Shown here piece by piece: positions 20,003-31,646 of a stretch of DNA of 64,000 nucleotides. The DNA is from Amyelois transitella (Eukaryota; Arthropoda; Insecta; Lepidoptera; Pyralidae): contig NC_083536.1 of NCBI RefSeq assembly GCF_032362555.1, positions 3,658,001-3,722,000 on the forward strand. The letters run 5' to 3'. Made by a program: the position numbers and the translations under genes. Within the stretch, counting starts at the first letter, position 1, and every line of letters begins with the position of its first letter. Under the pieces are notes generated by a model. The model did not search any database. It had not been told where the DNA came from and saw only the letters and a list, made by a program, of their open reading frames with translations.

Positions 20003-20845
20003 TTCCCCCATCACAATACCATAGCGGAGGACGGACTCCACATAGGCATGGTAAGCTATGACAGCTGCTTCTGTGGTCGCAGTTCTGGCAAGTTTGTATA
20101 ATGCAAAAGTGAATCTGTTGATTTTATTGCAAGCATTTTCAACCTGTTTTTTCCAATCTAAATTTTCGTCAATACTTATACCTAGAAATTGTCCATTTTT
20201 TAACCTATTCAATTTTTTCCCGTCATGTTTTATATTTAGATCAGTCAAATTATTAAAATTTATATAATATGTCTTATCAGTATTGATCATTAAATTATTA
20301 TTTATTAGCCAGTCAATTATCACATTTAAAGTCTTATCGATTTTTGATTGATGAATATTTAAATTATTATCGGAATTAGTAACCGAGTTTTTATTTGGAT
20401 TATTAGGGGTTGTGACAATTACTGAAATATCATCAGCAAACAATATACTTTTATGCGCGGTGATATTTGGCAAGTCATTTATATACACCAAAAACAGTAA
20501 TGGCCCAAGAACACTTCCTTGTGGAACACCGGATGTGTTTTCTTTATAGGAAGATCTATATTTTTTGCAAAATTTGTTATTTTCTAATGTTATTATTTCT
20601 ACACTTTGCTTCCTATTTTTGAGGTACGATTTTATCCAATTCAATGCAATACCTCTAATACCGTAACGCTCTAATTTTTCTAGAAGTAATGGATGTGAGA
20701 CCAGGTCGAATGCCTTCGACATATCAAAGAAGAGTACGGTTGTACACTTTTTATCATTCATTCTTCGCAAGATGGAATTTATTATGTCAAATGCAGCCAG
20801 TGTAGTCGATTTTGTTTTTTGAAATCCATACTGACTGGCATTCAA
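20003..20845 (-). pseudogene. LINE reverse transcriptase, palm to thumb
   Basis: Contains the FFDMSKAFD motif, NTSGVPQGSVLGPLLFLVYINDL and FADD catalytic motif of non-LTR reverse transcriptases, followed by the thumb. It is one frame off from the upstream part (20787-22440); the slip lies about 20840-20850. At the 3' side the reading runs into the mariner. Would copy LINE RNA at a nicked target. Confidence 0.88.
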
Positions 20846-22440
20846 TATATTGTAATGAAGTTAACTTTCCGTGTAAAACTTTTTCATACATTTTAGAAAA
20901 AATTGATATAAATGTAATGGGCCGGTAATTATTGAAGTTACTTTTGTTGCCTTTTTTATGTAACGGTTTTATTATGGATAACTTTAGCTTTTCGGGGAAA
21001 GTGCCAGTTTTCATTGACAGATTTATGAGGTATGCTAATACTTCACAGATTTCTTCTTTGCATGCTTTAATCACTTTTGTACATATGTCATCATACCCCT
21101 CCGAGCTTGTGTCATTTAGTGATGTAATTATCTTTTGGATGTCATAGTTATCTATAGGAGATAAATAAATAGAATTGTATATAGAATTGGGTAGGTGCTT
21201 ATTATTTTTATTATTATTAATTGTATTAATAGGTAAATTAATAACATGTTCATTAAATTTATTGGCTATTAATTCAGGGTTATCTATAATTTGCATATTA
21301 CATTCCATTTTATTTGTCAAGTGAGCGTTACTTATGGAAGTTTGTATCTCATTTTTAATAACTTTCCAAGTGGCTCGACATACATTATTTTTTTTACTTT
21401 TCATTATATATTTTGTATTTAATATTCTTTTTGCTTTGAAAATACATTTTTTTAATAATTTTGTGTATTGTTTATACCTTATTTTGTCTTTTTTTTTCTT
21501 ATTTTTATAGTAAATAAGTCTTAAAGATCTAGCTGTTTTGCAACTTTTTTTGATACCTGGTGATATCCAATTTTGTTTCAATTTAGAGCTTATTTTCATT
21601 TTAATTACAGAAAAACAAAGTTTGTATAGTAAGCAAAACCATTCGTGAAATTTGTTGAAAGCATTGTTAGCATCAGTTTCATTGTAAATTTCTTGGTATG
21701 GAATGCTTGTTAAATAGTCTTTAAACTTTTTTATATTTTCATCCGAATAACATCTTTTAAAAAGAAAGGTAAATTTTGGAGGAATGTTTTTTGATTTAAC
21801 ATCGAATTCTATTAATTGTGCTGTGTTGTGATCAGATAAACAGATAGGTAAGATAGACCCTGATGCATTTTGAATATTGCATGATTTGTCCCTAGTAGGT
21901 ACATTTATAAGATGTTCAAGGTTATAGTTTTTTAATAAGTTTCTATACTGTGTAGAAATATTATTATCTTTAAGAATATTTATATTTATATCTCCTGTGA
22001 TAATAATTTTTTGTTTCCCAAACTTACGTAGATATGTATGCAGTACAATCTCAAGTTTCTCAAAAAAACAGTCAAAGTGCCGTTTCTTTGTAGCCGTTGA
22101 TGATCTATATACACAAACAACTATCAGACCATGTTTTGGGATAGATATAGCACATAATTCAAAATGAAAATCTAATCCCATTTGACCCAAGTCAATTTTT
22201 GAATAGGCTATACCTTTTTTCACCATTATGCAAGTCCCTCCCCTATTACTACGTCTTGTATAATAGGCTGCCAACTCATATTGTGATAGGATAATATTTT
22301 TTTCATCCCCACATTTTACAAAAATTTCCGAGAAACAAAGAACATCGGGTTGAGTATCAAGCTCTGTTAACGTTATTTCAATGATATCTGTTTTTGATAA
22401 TAATCCTTGTATATTTTGGTATAATATCGAAAATTTGCTT
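20787..22440 (-). pseudogene. LINE endonuclease and N-terminal RT
   Basis: Open to at least 22440 beyond the first ATG at 22274. N-terminal APE-type endonuclease: LYQNIQGLLSK start, SEIF, VYRSS, GDININ and SDHNT motifs in the usual order. Then a Lys-rich linker and the first RT blocks (YRPITFISIFSKMYEK). Ends by frameshift near 20845. The frame overlaps the end of ORF1 near 22447, as in many two-ORF LINEs. Confidence 0.85.
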
Positions 22441-22446
22441 GTAAAT

Positions 22447-23215
22447 TTAGGGGCGAAAACATTTTGATTCTTGCATTGTTTGTGAACTTAATGATAAATC
22501 AGACGATTCAGATTTTGATTTGTTTACTACTGGAAAATAATATAAAATAGAGTTTTTATTTCTTTTTTCCGAGTCCACTTTTTTAATAACTGTGTTATTC
22601 AAATTACGTACAGTCGAATTTCTCATTTTTAGATAATTTTGAGTAAAGTCTTTTTCGTATCTTATTGCATCAATTTCAATATTTAACTTAAAACTTATCA
22701 ACCTATTTAATGGAATATGAGATTTAAAATTATAAAATGTCAAAAGATGATATAAATCTATAAAAGTACAATTATTGTAGTTTTTCATTATAAGTTGTAA
22801 TTTATAATTAAGTTTACCGACATTTAAATTAATATTATGTTGTATACTTAGTAAAAATATTTTACAGTCTTTAAATTTGTACAAAATATTAGATAAGTTT
22901 GCTAAAACATTATATGGATTTTTATCGTGAGAACCAAGAGACAAAACTAATATATCATTTTTGGTTACAGAATCTCTTAACTCGTTACAACTATTTAAAA
23001 TATGTACACTCGACGCGAATGGCTTGACTACACCTCGAACTTTATAATTGTCGTTCCATTTTCCTAGGCGCGATTTTATTATTTCTTCAGTAAGACCCCT
23101 TACTTGTTCATCACCGACTACATATATTTTTGAAGTAGACATTTCGTTTGTTGGCTCTTCATTTTCATTATTGCTGATGGATGTTGATACGTTTGTATTT
23201 TTTGTTTGTTTTTGA
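22447..23215 (-). pseudogene. LINE ORF1, esterase-like
   Basis: The ATG at 23142 gives 231 residues; the frame is open upstream to about 23215, where another element begins, so the N-terminus is probably lost. The start of the visible part (KIYVVGDEQVRGL) and the middle (ILVLSLGSHDKN) are placed like blocks I and III of the SGNH hydrolases found in ORF1 of CR1-type LINEs, but the catalytic Ser is not in the usual GDS form. Likely role is RNA or lipid binding during retrotransposition; evidence is positional. Confidence 0.5.
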
Positions 23216-24272
23216 TCTGAATAGGGTTGAACATTACTGTGAGCTCAATCATTTAGATCTCAATGTGTCAAAGTGTCGCAGTATCTCTTTCACTAGAAAA
23301 TTGGAACCTTTTATTTATGATTACAAACTTGAAGGCCTTGAGCTTGAACGAGTTGATAAAATTTTAGATTTAGGGGTTTTGCTAGACTCGAAACTAATGT
23401 ATGAATCACACGTAGACTTCATCGTAAAAAGAGCTTGCAAATCTCTGGGATTTGTTATTAGGTCATGCTCTCAGTTTTCGAGTATCAAAATAAGTAAAGT
23501 TCTGTATTGCTCATATGTGCGCAGTATTCTCGAGTACTGTTCGGAGGTGTGGAATCCTCAGTACGATGTATATATAGACAGAATTGAGTCCATTCTGCGC
23601 AGGTTTCTGAGGTATATACAGTATAAATGTAAAACTTTCGTTTCGGTTTATTATAGTCGGTGTAAAAAATTTCATCTCTTGCCATTGTCCGAGAGGAGAA
23701 TGATTGCAGATGCCACGTATATGGTAAAAATTTTACAATCAAAGGTAGATTCCCCTCAACTTCTTGCTAAGATCAATCTGATGGTGCCGACCCGGAATCT
23801 CAGACGTCACCCTACTACCATATACACTCCAGTCTACGATATTAACTATAGAAGGAATGCTTTTATTCCCCGTGCCGCTGATGCTCTCAATAAGGTCGTA
23901 GACGATCCCGAGTTAGACCTTTTTAACAGCACTATAGTCAGATTTAAGAAAGTCTTATTGGATAAGTGGTCTAATAAAGTTCCCTAACATATATTGATTA
24001 CATATTTCTCGATTGTTTGTGTCGTTGCATGTGGCTCTCTTATGTTGTATGCATGGTTATTGTTAAAACAGGTATATATAGTTCCTTTTTTGTTGTTTTG
24101 ACTTGTATTACTTTTTGTTTTTGGTAAGCAAGTTTTTATATTTTTTATTTTTAGATATCAATTTGCGAAAACCTTGAAAATGTGTTCCCAGATATTTGTT
24201 TGCACCCTTCCTAGTTAGATATGATGAACTGTTGGTTTTCCTATTAAAATAAAATAAAATAAATAAATAAAA
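23216..24272 (+). mobile_element. 5'-truncated Jockey-like LINE fragment
   Basis: About 1.05 kb. Encodes the reverse transcriptase C-terminus (about 23225-23987: LDLNVSKCRSISFTRK, then SYVRSILEYCSEVWNP, then RRNAFIPRAADALNKV), followed by a 3' untranslated region ending in AATAAAATAAAATAAATAAATAAA near 24245-24272. The 5' truncation is typical of incomplete reverse transcription. The coding stretch is open for about 255 codons but lacks the catalytic palm. Confidence 0.82.
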
Positions 24273-24317
24273 TATCAAGCACTGCAAATTTCATATATAT
24301 GCTGATGATACACAGCT

Positions 24318-25614
24318 ATATACATTCAGTCAGAAAAGTATCGGGAATGGATTATTTATTTATGGTTCCAAATCCAAATTTTTGTTTTTTTTGTTGTTGT
24401 CAGATTGGCACAACTGTTTTCCATTTTGGCGCGGAGTTTGAGTTGCATCTGTTGTTTACATTAAATACAGTGCTATTTTTAGTTATATCATATCTAGTGT
24501 GTATTGCTAATTTCATAATGGATAAAAACATCGAACAAAGAGTTTGTCTTAAATTTTGCATTGCCAATGGAATATCGTGTTCGGAGTCACTGAAAATGTT
24601 ACAGAAGGCTTACGGTGAATCGACTTTATCAAAAACTCGTGCTTATGAGTGGTACAAAGCGTTCAAAAGCGGTCGAGATGTGATGGAAGATTTGCCTCGC
24701 TCTGGTAGGCCATCAACGTCTGCAACTGAAGTTAACATCGCAAAAGTGAAGGAAATAGTGACTGAAAATCCTCATTCAACTTTGAGAGAGATAGCCACCG
24801 AACTTTCTGTATCTCACGAGTCGATCCGTACCATTTTAACTAATAATTTGGGTATGAAACATGTTGCCGCTCGGCTAGTCCCAAAAGACCTGAATTTTTT
24901 TCAAAAACTCAATCGCATGAGAATCGCTGAGGACATGCTAGAACGAGTCAATTCCGACCTAACATTCATGAAACGCATTGTTACTGGTGACGAGACGTGG
25001 GTTTACGAGTTTGACATGCAAACTAGTCAACAAGCTTCGGAGTGGCGCCTTCCAACTGAACCGAAACCGAAAAAACCACGCCAAAGTCGTTCAAAAGTCA
25101 AAGTCATGTTGACTGTTTTCTTTGACTATCGCGGTGTTGTGCACTCGGAATTCTTGCCGGAAGGTCAAACGGTAAATAAGGAATATTATTTGAGTGTTAT
25201 GCGGCGTTTAAGAGAGCAAATCCGACGATAAAGGCCAGATTTGTGGAAAGAAAATTCTTGGATTTTGCACCATGATAATGCACCTTCGCACAAGGCCATC
25301 ATTGTGAACGAATTTTTAACCAAACACTCAACAAATACCATCGAGCAACCACCATATTCACCAGATATGGCTCCAGCCGATTTTTTTCTTTTTCCTAAAC
25401 TCAAATTACCACCTCGTGGCACCCGTTTTCAATCGGTAGAAGACATAAAAGAGAATTCGCGGCGAGAACTGACCTCAATTCCGGAAACAGCGTTTAAAAA
25501 ATGTTTTGATGATTGGATTATTCGTTGGCGTAAGTGTATCGTTTCTAAAGGAGCATATTTTGAAGGTGATAAAATAAATTTGGATGAATAACAAACAGTT
25601 TGTGTATTATTGAT
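24318..25614 (+). mobile_element. Mariner element, copy 2
   Basis: About 1.3 kb on plus, inserted directly after the YADD motif of a LINE at a TATA site. Same length and termini as copy 1. The LINE frame can be followed on both sides. Confidence 0.82.
24518..25591 (+). pseudogene. Mariner transposase with one nonsense codon, copy 2
   Basis: The 357-codon frame starts at ATG 24518 (an upstream open stretch to 24299 is not likely coding). D,D34D triad as in copy 1, with PADFFLFP at the third Asp. TAA at 25229-25231 (codon 238) interrupts it where copy 1 has Lys. Position 176, broken in copy 1, is intact here. A few substitutions (for example LPRSG versus LPRSD) separate the two copies, so they are close relatives. 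Confidence 0.88.
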
Positions 25615-25830
25615 AGTATATCATGCTACCCGTCTGAAATTGATGATGCAATAGGGCGACTAAATCAAGACCTTGGATCCATTGCACAGTGGTCCAGTGA
25701 TAATTGTCTTTTGTTGAATCCCCATAAAACTAAATACATAGTTTTTGGTAGTAAACATCAACTGAATTGTCTTAATCTTTCAGCTACTGTCACCTTATCT
25801 GGTGAGGTTGTAGAGCGTGTGTCTGAGGTT
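25615..25830 (+). pseudogene. LINE RT fragment after the mariner
   Basis: Continuation of the RT thumb region, with LNQDLGSIAQWSSDN and LLLNPHKTKYIVFGS. It ends at the 14-bp target duplication GTGTGTCTGAGGTT of the next insertion. Confidence 0.8.
25817..25830. repeat. 14-bp target-site duplication, left copy
   Basis: GTGTGTCTGAGGTT here is repeated exactly at 26564-26577, flanking the minus-strand LINE insertion 25831-26563. The duplicated bases lie in the RT coding frame of the host LINE. Confidence 0.92.
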
Positions 25831-26563
25831 TTTTTTTTTTTTGTATTTACATGAGCAGGTGGTGAAATCCATCATGGACAGCCTGGGAAGGAGGACCCAG
25901 GTAGTGCCGGACTCTTACCGTGCTAAAACACCACCTGCTCATGGAAACTCCATCAGGAGGGACCCTGTGTGGGAGGACAGGGGTCTTTTCTACCTTTTTT
26001 TTTTTTATTATTGTATATTCATTGTTATTAATGTTATATTTGATTTTATTATTATTATTATCTAATTATTATTCTGTTCTTTTGTTTCTAGTTCTTATTT
26101 CTCTTAATTGTTTTTATGGCCAATTCAGTGCAATACTTTAAAAATTTCTCTCGTGTTAATTTATTCTTAAGGATTTCAGGCAGTTTTTCCTTGGTCACCT
26201 TTTCACCAATTTCTGATTCCAGGTCATATCTTGCTTTCCCATATATTGCACATTCGGTAAGGACATGGTCGATGCTTTCCTCGTTTGCAGGGTCACAGGC
26301 ACAGGGGCTCTCCTTGCATTTGAACCTGTTCAAATATTGCGAGAACCCGCCGTGTCCCGTGAACACCTGCACAAGCACGGGGGTCAACGCAATCTTCCTT
26401 ATTGTTTGGTACGCCTCTCCTGCGTCGGGAAAGAACAGCTTAGTGGTGGATGCCGTTTCCCCCTCCACGTAGCGCCGGTTCCACTCGTCAATGGTATCCA
26501 TTCGGATCTGCCGCTTGACGAATGAGACCGGACATCTATCGTAGTGGGGTCGAACCCTGCCGA
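25831..26563 (-). mobile_element. 5'-truncated R1-like LINE insertion
   Basis: A 733-bp minus-strand insertion between 14-bp duplications. The T run at 25831-25842 is the poly(A) tail on the coding strand. It holds the last ~155 codons of an ORF2-like protein and a 3' untranslated region. The truncation and long duplication show target-primed reverse transcription. Confidence 0.9.
26088..26563 (-). pseudogene. R1/I-type LINE ORF2 C-terminal end
   Basis: Shows WNRRYVEG, then TGHGGFSQYLNRF, then a Cys/His zinc-knuckle-like CKESPCACDPANEESIDHVLTEC, the C-terminal arrangement of R1/I-group LINE proteins after the RT. The reading continues a few codons past 26563 only by chance into host DNA. No catalytic domain remains. 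Confidence 0.78.
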
Positions 26564-26577
26564 GTGTGTCTGAGGTT
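26564..26577. repeat. 14-bp target-site duplication, right copy
   Basis: Exact match to 25817-25830. Confidence 0.92.
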
Positions 26578-27171
26578 AGAAACTTGGGATTGATAATGGA
26601 TTCCAATCTGCGTTTTGAGTCACACATTGCAAAGTCTGTAAGAGATTGCTTTTATAGGTTAAGGGTCCTTTATAAGGCTAGACCTTTTCTGAGTGAGTCC
26701 CTTAGAATCCAGCTAGTGGAGGCCCTTGTTTTGTCCAAACTGAATTATGCTGATGTGGTTGTTGGGCTAAGGCTACGTGGTAAAACAAAACGGCTTCTTC
26801 AGAGGATCCAGAATGCTTGTGCTAGATATTGTTTCAATATTCCTTTGAGAGCTCATGTAACACCTTTTTTAAACCGGAACTCGATGTTAAAAATGAAACA
26901 CCGCCGGAAGCTGCACCTTGCTTGTCTCTTGTTTGGCATTTTGAATCACAAAGCCCCCTCCTATCTGTATGACAAATTGGAATGGGTGAGAAAAAATAAG
27001 AGATGTGGTGCCAGGAGCTGTGCGATCCAACTTGCAACACCCCAGCATCGCTCTGTTGCATTTAGAGGCAGCTTTAGATATGCAGCATCCAAGTGTTGGA
27101 ACAATATTCCTCCACCAATTCGAAACCTGAAAACCATAAATAGTTTTAAGACTAACCTAAAAAAATATTAG
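26567..27171 (+). pseudogene. LINE ORF2 C-terminal part
   Basis: About 200 codons with NLGLIMDSNLRFESHI, then LLQRIQNACARYCFNIP and FRYAASKCWNNIPPPIR, the order seen in the C-terminal third of the intact ORF2 at 33265-36243. Ends with a TAG at 27169. Open but lacks the catalytic domain. Confidence 0.82.
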
Positions 27172-27860
27172 TGTAATATAAAGTAATTATTAATGTATGT
27201 GCTTTTTGTCCGAGATTCTGGTCAAACTAGACGTGTTATCTGTTATTTTCTAAATAAATTAATTGTGTTGCTACCAATTGCGCATCTAATGCAATTCAAA
27301 CTAGTGCAAAATCTCCATAAAATTTAAAGCGGACTTACGACGCAAAATATTAGAAGCTACAACATTCGCGGCGGGTCAGAGTCCACGGCAAGTTAAAGCG
27401 AGCGCGGGTACCGCATCCTCACCTCCGCGTGAAAAGGACAACTGTTATTTTTCATCTCGTTTCGACGTGCGTGCTCGCAGCGACTACGGCCGGCTGCTAC
27501 CGAAGTTGAGCGATCGAGCTACGAGTCTACGAAGGGTACGTCTTTCAAGTACTGCTACAAGGTCGCTTGGCTATTCTGTAGTGCTACGACATATCTTAAT
27601 CTTAAGCTACGTAACATTATTGGTAAATAATGTTTAATGTATGCAAGTTTTATTGCGTAAACAAGTGATTTGTTTGGTGAAAGTGATTGTATCCTAGAAG
27701 CTGCAAATCCTGGATTGCTTTCTTTAAAGGATTTACTTGTTTTGGTGCGTTATTATTGCTTGTACAGAAATATATTTTTTTACAACTTTGTCTTATTTGC
27801 TGTGGTCTAAAAGGATCTATCTTGGTCTGATAAGAAACAATTATACAAGCGTATATCAGT

Positions 27861-28743
27861 ATGGATTTGGACAAATCACTCTCAGACTCCGAATTAAATT
27901 GTGTGCAAACTTTAACACATACACCATCAAATTTTGTAAATATCAGGCAAAAGAGAAGATGGAATGATGACCAAAGTGAAAGCTATGTAGAATTAATTTC
28001 TACATAGCTTCTACATAGGAGATGATTATGAAACTGACGGAAAACCAAGAAAAGGAATTCAAACGAAATGCTGCTATTTTAAAGGAAATTCAGCAATCGA
28101 ATCGCAACATTGAGAACTCTGTGTCCTTTTTATCAGCGCAAAATGAGGAACTCAAACAGAAATTAGAGAAACTAGAAGCCCAAAAATTGAAGACAAAAAA
28201 TTAATCACTATTTTGGAAAATAAAATCGAGGATATGCAAAGGGAAAACCGCAAAACAAATTTAGAGTTAAAGAATGTGCCTAAAATGAAAAATGAGACAA
28301 AAGAGGATCTCATTGACATGGTTTTGGCTTTGTCTAAAAACATTGGAGGAGAAATGGATAAAAAAGACATCAAGGATATTTATCGGATCAGGGGGAAGAA
28401 TCAAGAAACAAAGAATACTCCCATCATCGTAGAGACATCGTCAACAATCATCAAAAACGACACACTAAAGCTCTGCAAAGCTTTTAATGTGAAACATAAG
28501 ACAAAAATATGTGCTAAACACTTAGGTCATCGTACATCAGAAGATACTCCTGTATTTATCTCTGAACACCTCACCCCCCGTGCCTCCCGTCTTTACTTTT
28601 TGGCTCGTGACCTTGTAAAGGTTGGGTCGTTCAAATTTTGCTGGACGGCGTACGGCAAAATTTATTTAAGAAAAGATGAACAATCGCAAATAATCTTGAT
28701 AAATAATGAATCACAAATTCAAAAGTTAAAAGAACAATCATGA
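27861..28743 (+). pseudogene. LINE ORF1, coiled coil plus FP25K-like domain
   Basis: ATG at 27861; frame lesions near 27990 and 28195-28205 split it into three pieces. Order: acidic N-terminus; a long coiled coil (about 28022-28260, rich in Glu/Lys/Leu); then a domain like baculovirus FP25K and LINE ORF1 proteins (ISEHLTPRASRLYFLARDL, then GKIYLRKDE). These domains bind nucleic acid and assemble the LINE RNP. Confidence 0.72.
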
Positions 28744-28964
28744 CTAGTGTTTGCATGACTTATACAAATTATTCTATTTATTTTTATAATTTTTTCCGTT
28801 AAAAGAATACTTTTACATACATTTTTATATTCTTATTAGTAACAAAAAAAAACAGTCATTTCAAAGCAAATTTAGTATATTTTACAATGATAATTTTTTG
28901 CATGTAATTAAAGTTTTATCTAAAGGTTTTTTAAAAGCTAGTATTTTGAGCTGTATATTAAAAT

Positions 28965-29789
28965 ATGTACTTTTCATTAAAATATTTGCAATGTATAAAG
29001 AATACTTCGACATTCCTCGCAACTATATTCTTCCCGATTACCTGGAATATGGATAGTTCACTTAAGACTATAAATGAAATAGACGATGCTGATATCGCAT
29101 TTTCAACGCAATGTGAAGTTCAAGATTTAAAGCGTTTCATACCTAATCAAAATAAGAATTTAACAGTTATAACGCAGAACAATCGATCTATTTACTGCAA
29201 TTTAGACGGTTTTCTAATTAGCATAAATGATATCGGTTTTGATATTGATGTATTGATCTTGACTGAATGTCAACTTGATATATATAAACCCGTGCCAAGT
29301 CTAAATAATTATAAAGCTTATGTTTCTAGTTATCATTTAAATAAAAATGATGGGGTTTTTATATATGTAAAAAGTAATCTTAACGCTATTGTGAATGAAG
29401 TTAAACTTGAACATGCGTCCTGTTTACAGCTCAATATTCTTTCTAATAATTTTCTATGTATATATCGCTCACCGTCAATTTCTAATGCGAAACCGTTTAT
29501 TGATTCATTAATTACGTATATAAATAAAATCAAATCAACTGATACTATTATTATAACGGGTGACATAAATGTAAACCTCATTCCGCGACAAAAGGAACCA
29601 ATTAATGAAATAACTAACAGAAATTATTATTTAAGTTCAAAAAGTTCAAAATTTACAAGCCGCTTTGATTATGAAAAAGCTCTTCTTAACCTCTCTATTA
29701 AGGATCTAAAAGGCTTGTTAACTTGTGAGGATCCTAATTTGGTGACTGAAAAACTGATTTGTTTTTTGGCTGATTCTTTGAAAAAGTGA
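28965..29789 (+). pseudogene. LINE APE-type endonuclease
   Basis: Endonuclease domain: VITQNNRSIYCN start, ILTECQL (catalytic Glu), GVFIYVKS, IYRSPS and IITGDINVN (catalytic Asp/Asn). The last blocks (SDH) are missing: after TAG/TGA stops around 29790 the sequence jumps to the RT, so a deletion removed the end of the domain. Cuts target DNA in intact relatives. Confidence 0.78.
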
Positions 29790-29873
29790 CAGATCACTGT
29801 ATGTCTTACGAAGAAAAATAGAAATATCAAGCCTGGGTAACTCCTGGACTTTTGCGTTGCATTAGAAACAGTT

Positions 29874-30898
29874 TTGATGGATTTAAAGTCGAATAGTGCC
29901 CCTGGATGGGATGCGATTCCTACTAACTTCCTTAAACTAGCCAAGGATCATGTCGTTCCAGTAATTGCTCACCTGTCAAACCTATGTTTCAGAAAAGGAA
30001 TTTTCCCCGACCTTCTTAAACTATATATAGTTACTCCTATTCACAAGGGTGGAGACGGAAACGATGACAATAATTATAGGCCAATTTCTATTTTACCGGC
30101 AATTTCGAAAATCTTGGAAAAACTTTTGAATAACCGTCTGCTAAACTTTTTCAGCAAATTTGATGTCTTCTCCAAATCACAATACGGTTTTCGTCAAGGC
30201 AAATCAACTGAAGATGCTATTTTGGCTCTGACGTCAATTATTGTCGAACAATTAGACAAAAACAAAAAATGTTTAACAGTTTTTCTCGACTTAAAAAAGC
30301 TTTTGACACCGTTTTTGTTCCAACTTTGATTCATAAATTGGAGGGGAGTGGCATCAGAGGTATCGCACTCGATCTTCTGAAAAGTTACTTATCAGGTAGA
30401 CGACAGAGGGTGAAGGTTGACAATGTCATTAGTGATGATATGAGCATAAGTTACGGCGTTCCGCAAGGAAGCATACTAGGTCCTACTTTATTTCTCGTTT
30501 ATATCAATGACCTTGTCAACCTACACTTGGATGGTGGGAGTATAGTTACATATGCTGATGACACAGCATTGGTCTTGACTGGTGCTTGTTGGAACACGGT
30601 TTTCAAAAAGGCAGAGGACGGCCTAGCCAGGGTGGCATGCTGGTTGAATCTATCTTTACTCACTCTTAATGTCTCTAAGACAAACTATATATGTTTCGCC
30701 AAAACCAAAAAATCGAACCCCAAACCTAACTTAAAACTTAAAATCCACCAATGTTATAATAATAACTTGAATTGCAATTGTCCTGAAATTCAAAAAGTAT
30801 CGCAAACCAAATATTTAGGTATCATAATAGACCAACGCTTATCTTGGCATTTTCACATTGATTTCATAAAGAATCAGAAAATTAATATGGATATTTAA
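29874..30898 (+). pseudogene. LINE reverse transcriptase
   Basis: RT in two overlapping frames joined near 30300. Motifs: SAPGWDAIPTNFLK, NNYRPISILPAISKILEK, QYGFRQGKSTEDAI, AFDTVFVPTLIHKLE (second frame), SYGVPQGSILGPTLFLVYIND and the catalytic TYADDTAL. One base change near 30300 divides LKK and AFD. Stop at 30896-30898. Confidence 0.85.
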
Positions 30899-30950
30899 AA
30901 TTCTAAGACACATAGCAGACAAAAAACTTTTAAACCAACTTTATCTTGCT

Positions 30951-31397
30951 TTGGCTCAGTCAGTGATAGGTTATTGCATCACGGTCTGGGGTGGAGCAGG
31001 CAAAACAAAATTTCTTGAGGTGGAGCGAGCTCAACGTTTTTTACTAAAAGTCATGTTCTTCAAACCATTTAGATTTCCAACATTAGAACTGTACTCCCTT
31101 TGTGACCTATTATCAATTAGAAAGCTATACGTACTTCAGATAACATTAAACCTGCATAGGAACTTACCGTATAAACTTGCAGCTAATTCACGTAGAAGGA
31201 AACAAGTAGCAGCTAATAATTATTTAGCAAAAACTAAATTTGCAAAATATCAATTTATCTCGCAATCTTCATCACTTTATAACAAAATTAATGATAAACC
31301 GGACATCTATCCTATGCAACTACGTGAAGTTAAAAATAAAGTGACAAACTGGTTGAAAAGTTTAGGTTATGATGAGACTGAACTGTTAGTTAAGTAA
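30951..31397 (+). pseudogene. LINE ORF2 C-terminal tail
   Basis: Continues the RT after a short break: GYCITVWGGAGKTKFLEVERAQR and the LYSLCDLLSIRKLYVLQ segment, which match the C-terminus of the related element at 46860-47220. Ends in a TAA and a short AT-rich 3' flank. Confidence 0.8.
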
Positions 31398-31646
31398 CCA
31401 AATAAAACATTTTTTAAAATAGGTTTTCTTTGAATAATTTGTAGCCTTATGTTTTTATATTTAAGTAAATTGTTATATTTAATAGTTATATTTCTAAGTT
31501 TGAAATGTGTTAATGTAATGTATGATAAGAAGGAGCAGGTCCGCCTGCCACAAGCATTTCTTGCTTAATAGGCGGCCCTCACATAACTTGTATTGTAACA
31601 CATTTTGGTTAACGAAATAAACTTTTTATTTATTATTATTATTATG

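Larger units (their letters stand above)
17757..23215 (-). mobile_element. LINE (CR1/Jockey group) with (TATTC)n tail
   Basis: Minus-strand non-LTR retrotransposon with ORF1 (22447-23215), an endonuclease-reverse transcriptase ORF2 (18267-22440) and a 3' region ending in the pentanucleotide tract. It is interrupted by a mariner at 18706-20002 and by one frameshift in ORF2. Its 5' side stops at the LINE fragment beginning near 23216. It lies inside or at the edge of the Polinton. Confidence 0.75.
24273..27262 (+). mobile_element. LINE fragment (plus), split by mariner and R1-like LINE
   Basis: Starts within the RT palm (KFHIYADDTQLY at 24286-24320), continues at 25615-25830 (IDDAIGRLNQDLGSIAQW) and resumes at 26564-27171 (RNLGLIMDSNLRFESHI onwards). 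Same LINE group as the intact element at 32832-38293, whose ORF2 aligns along this order. 3' flank ends near 27262 with AAATAAATTAATTG. Confidence 0.8.
27263..31646 (+). mobile_element. Decayed LINE with ORF1 and ORF2
   Basis: Order on plus: GC-richer 5' leader (27263-27860), ORF1 remains (27861-28743), spacer, endonuclease (28965-29789), RT (29874-30898) and C-terminus (30951-31397), then a 3' region ending in AATAAACTTTTTATT plus (ATT)n at 31624-31645. Several frameshifts and a deletion between endonuclease and RT. Related to the broken LINE at 39150-47220. Confidence 0.78.

Noticed and set aside
23485..23742. 85-codon minus-strand frame
   Set aside because: Antisense of a LINE RT C-terminus.
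24299..24517. Long N-terminal extension of mariner copy 2
   Set aside because: Includes host LINE and mariner leader; the other copy starts at the equivalent of 24518 and gives the same length.
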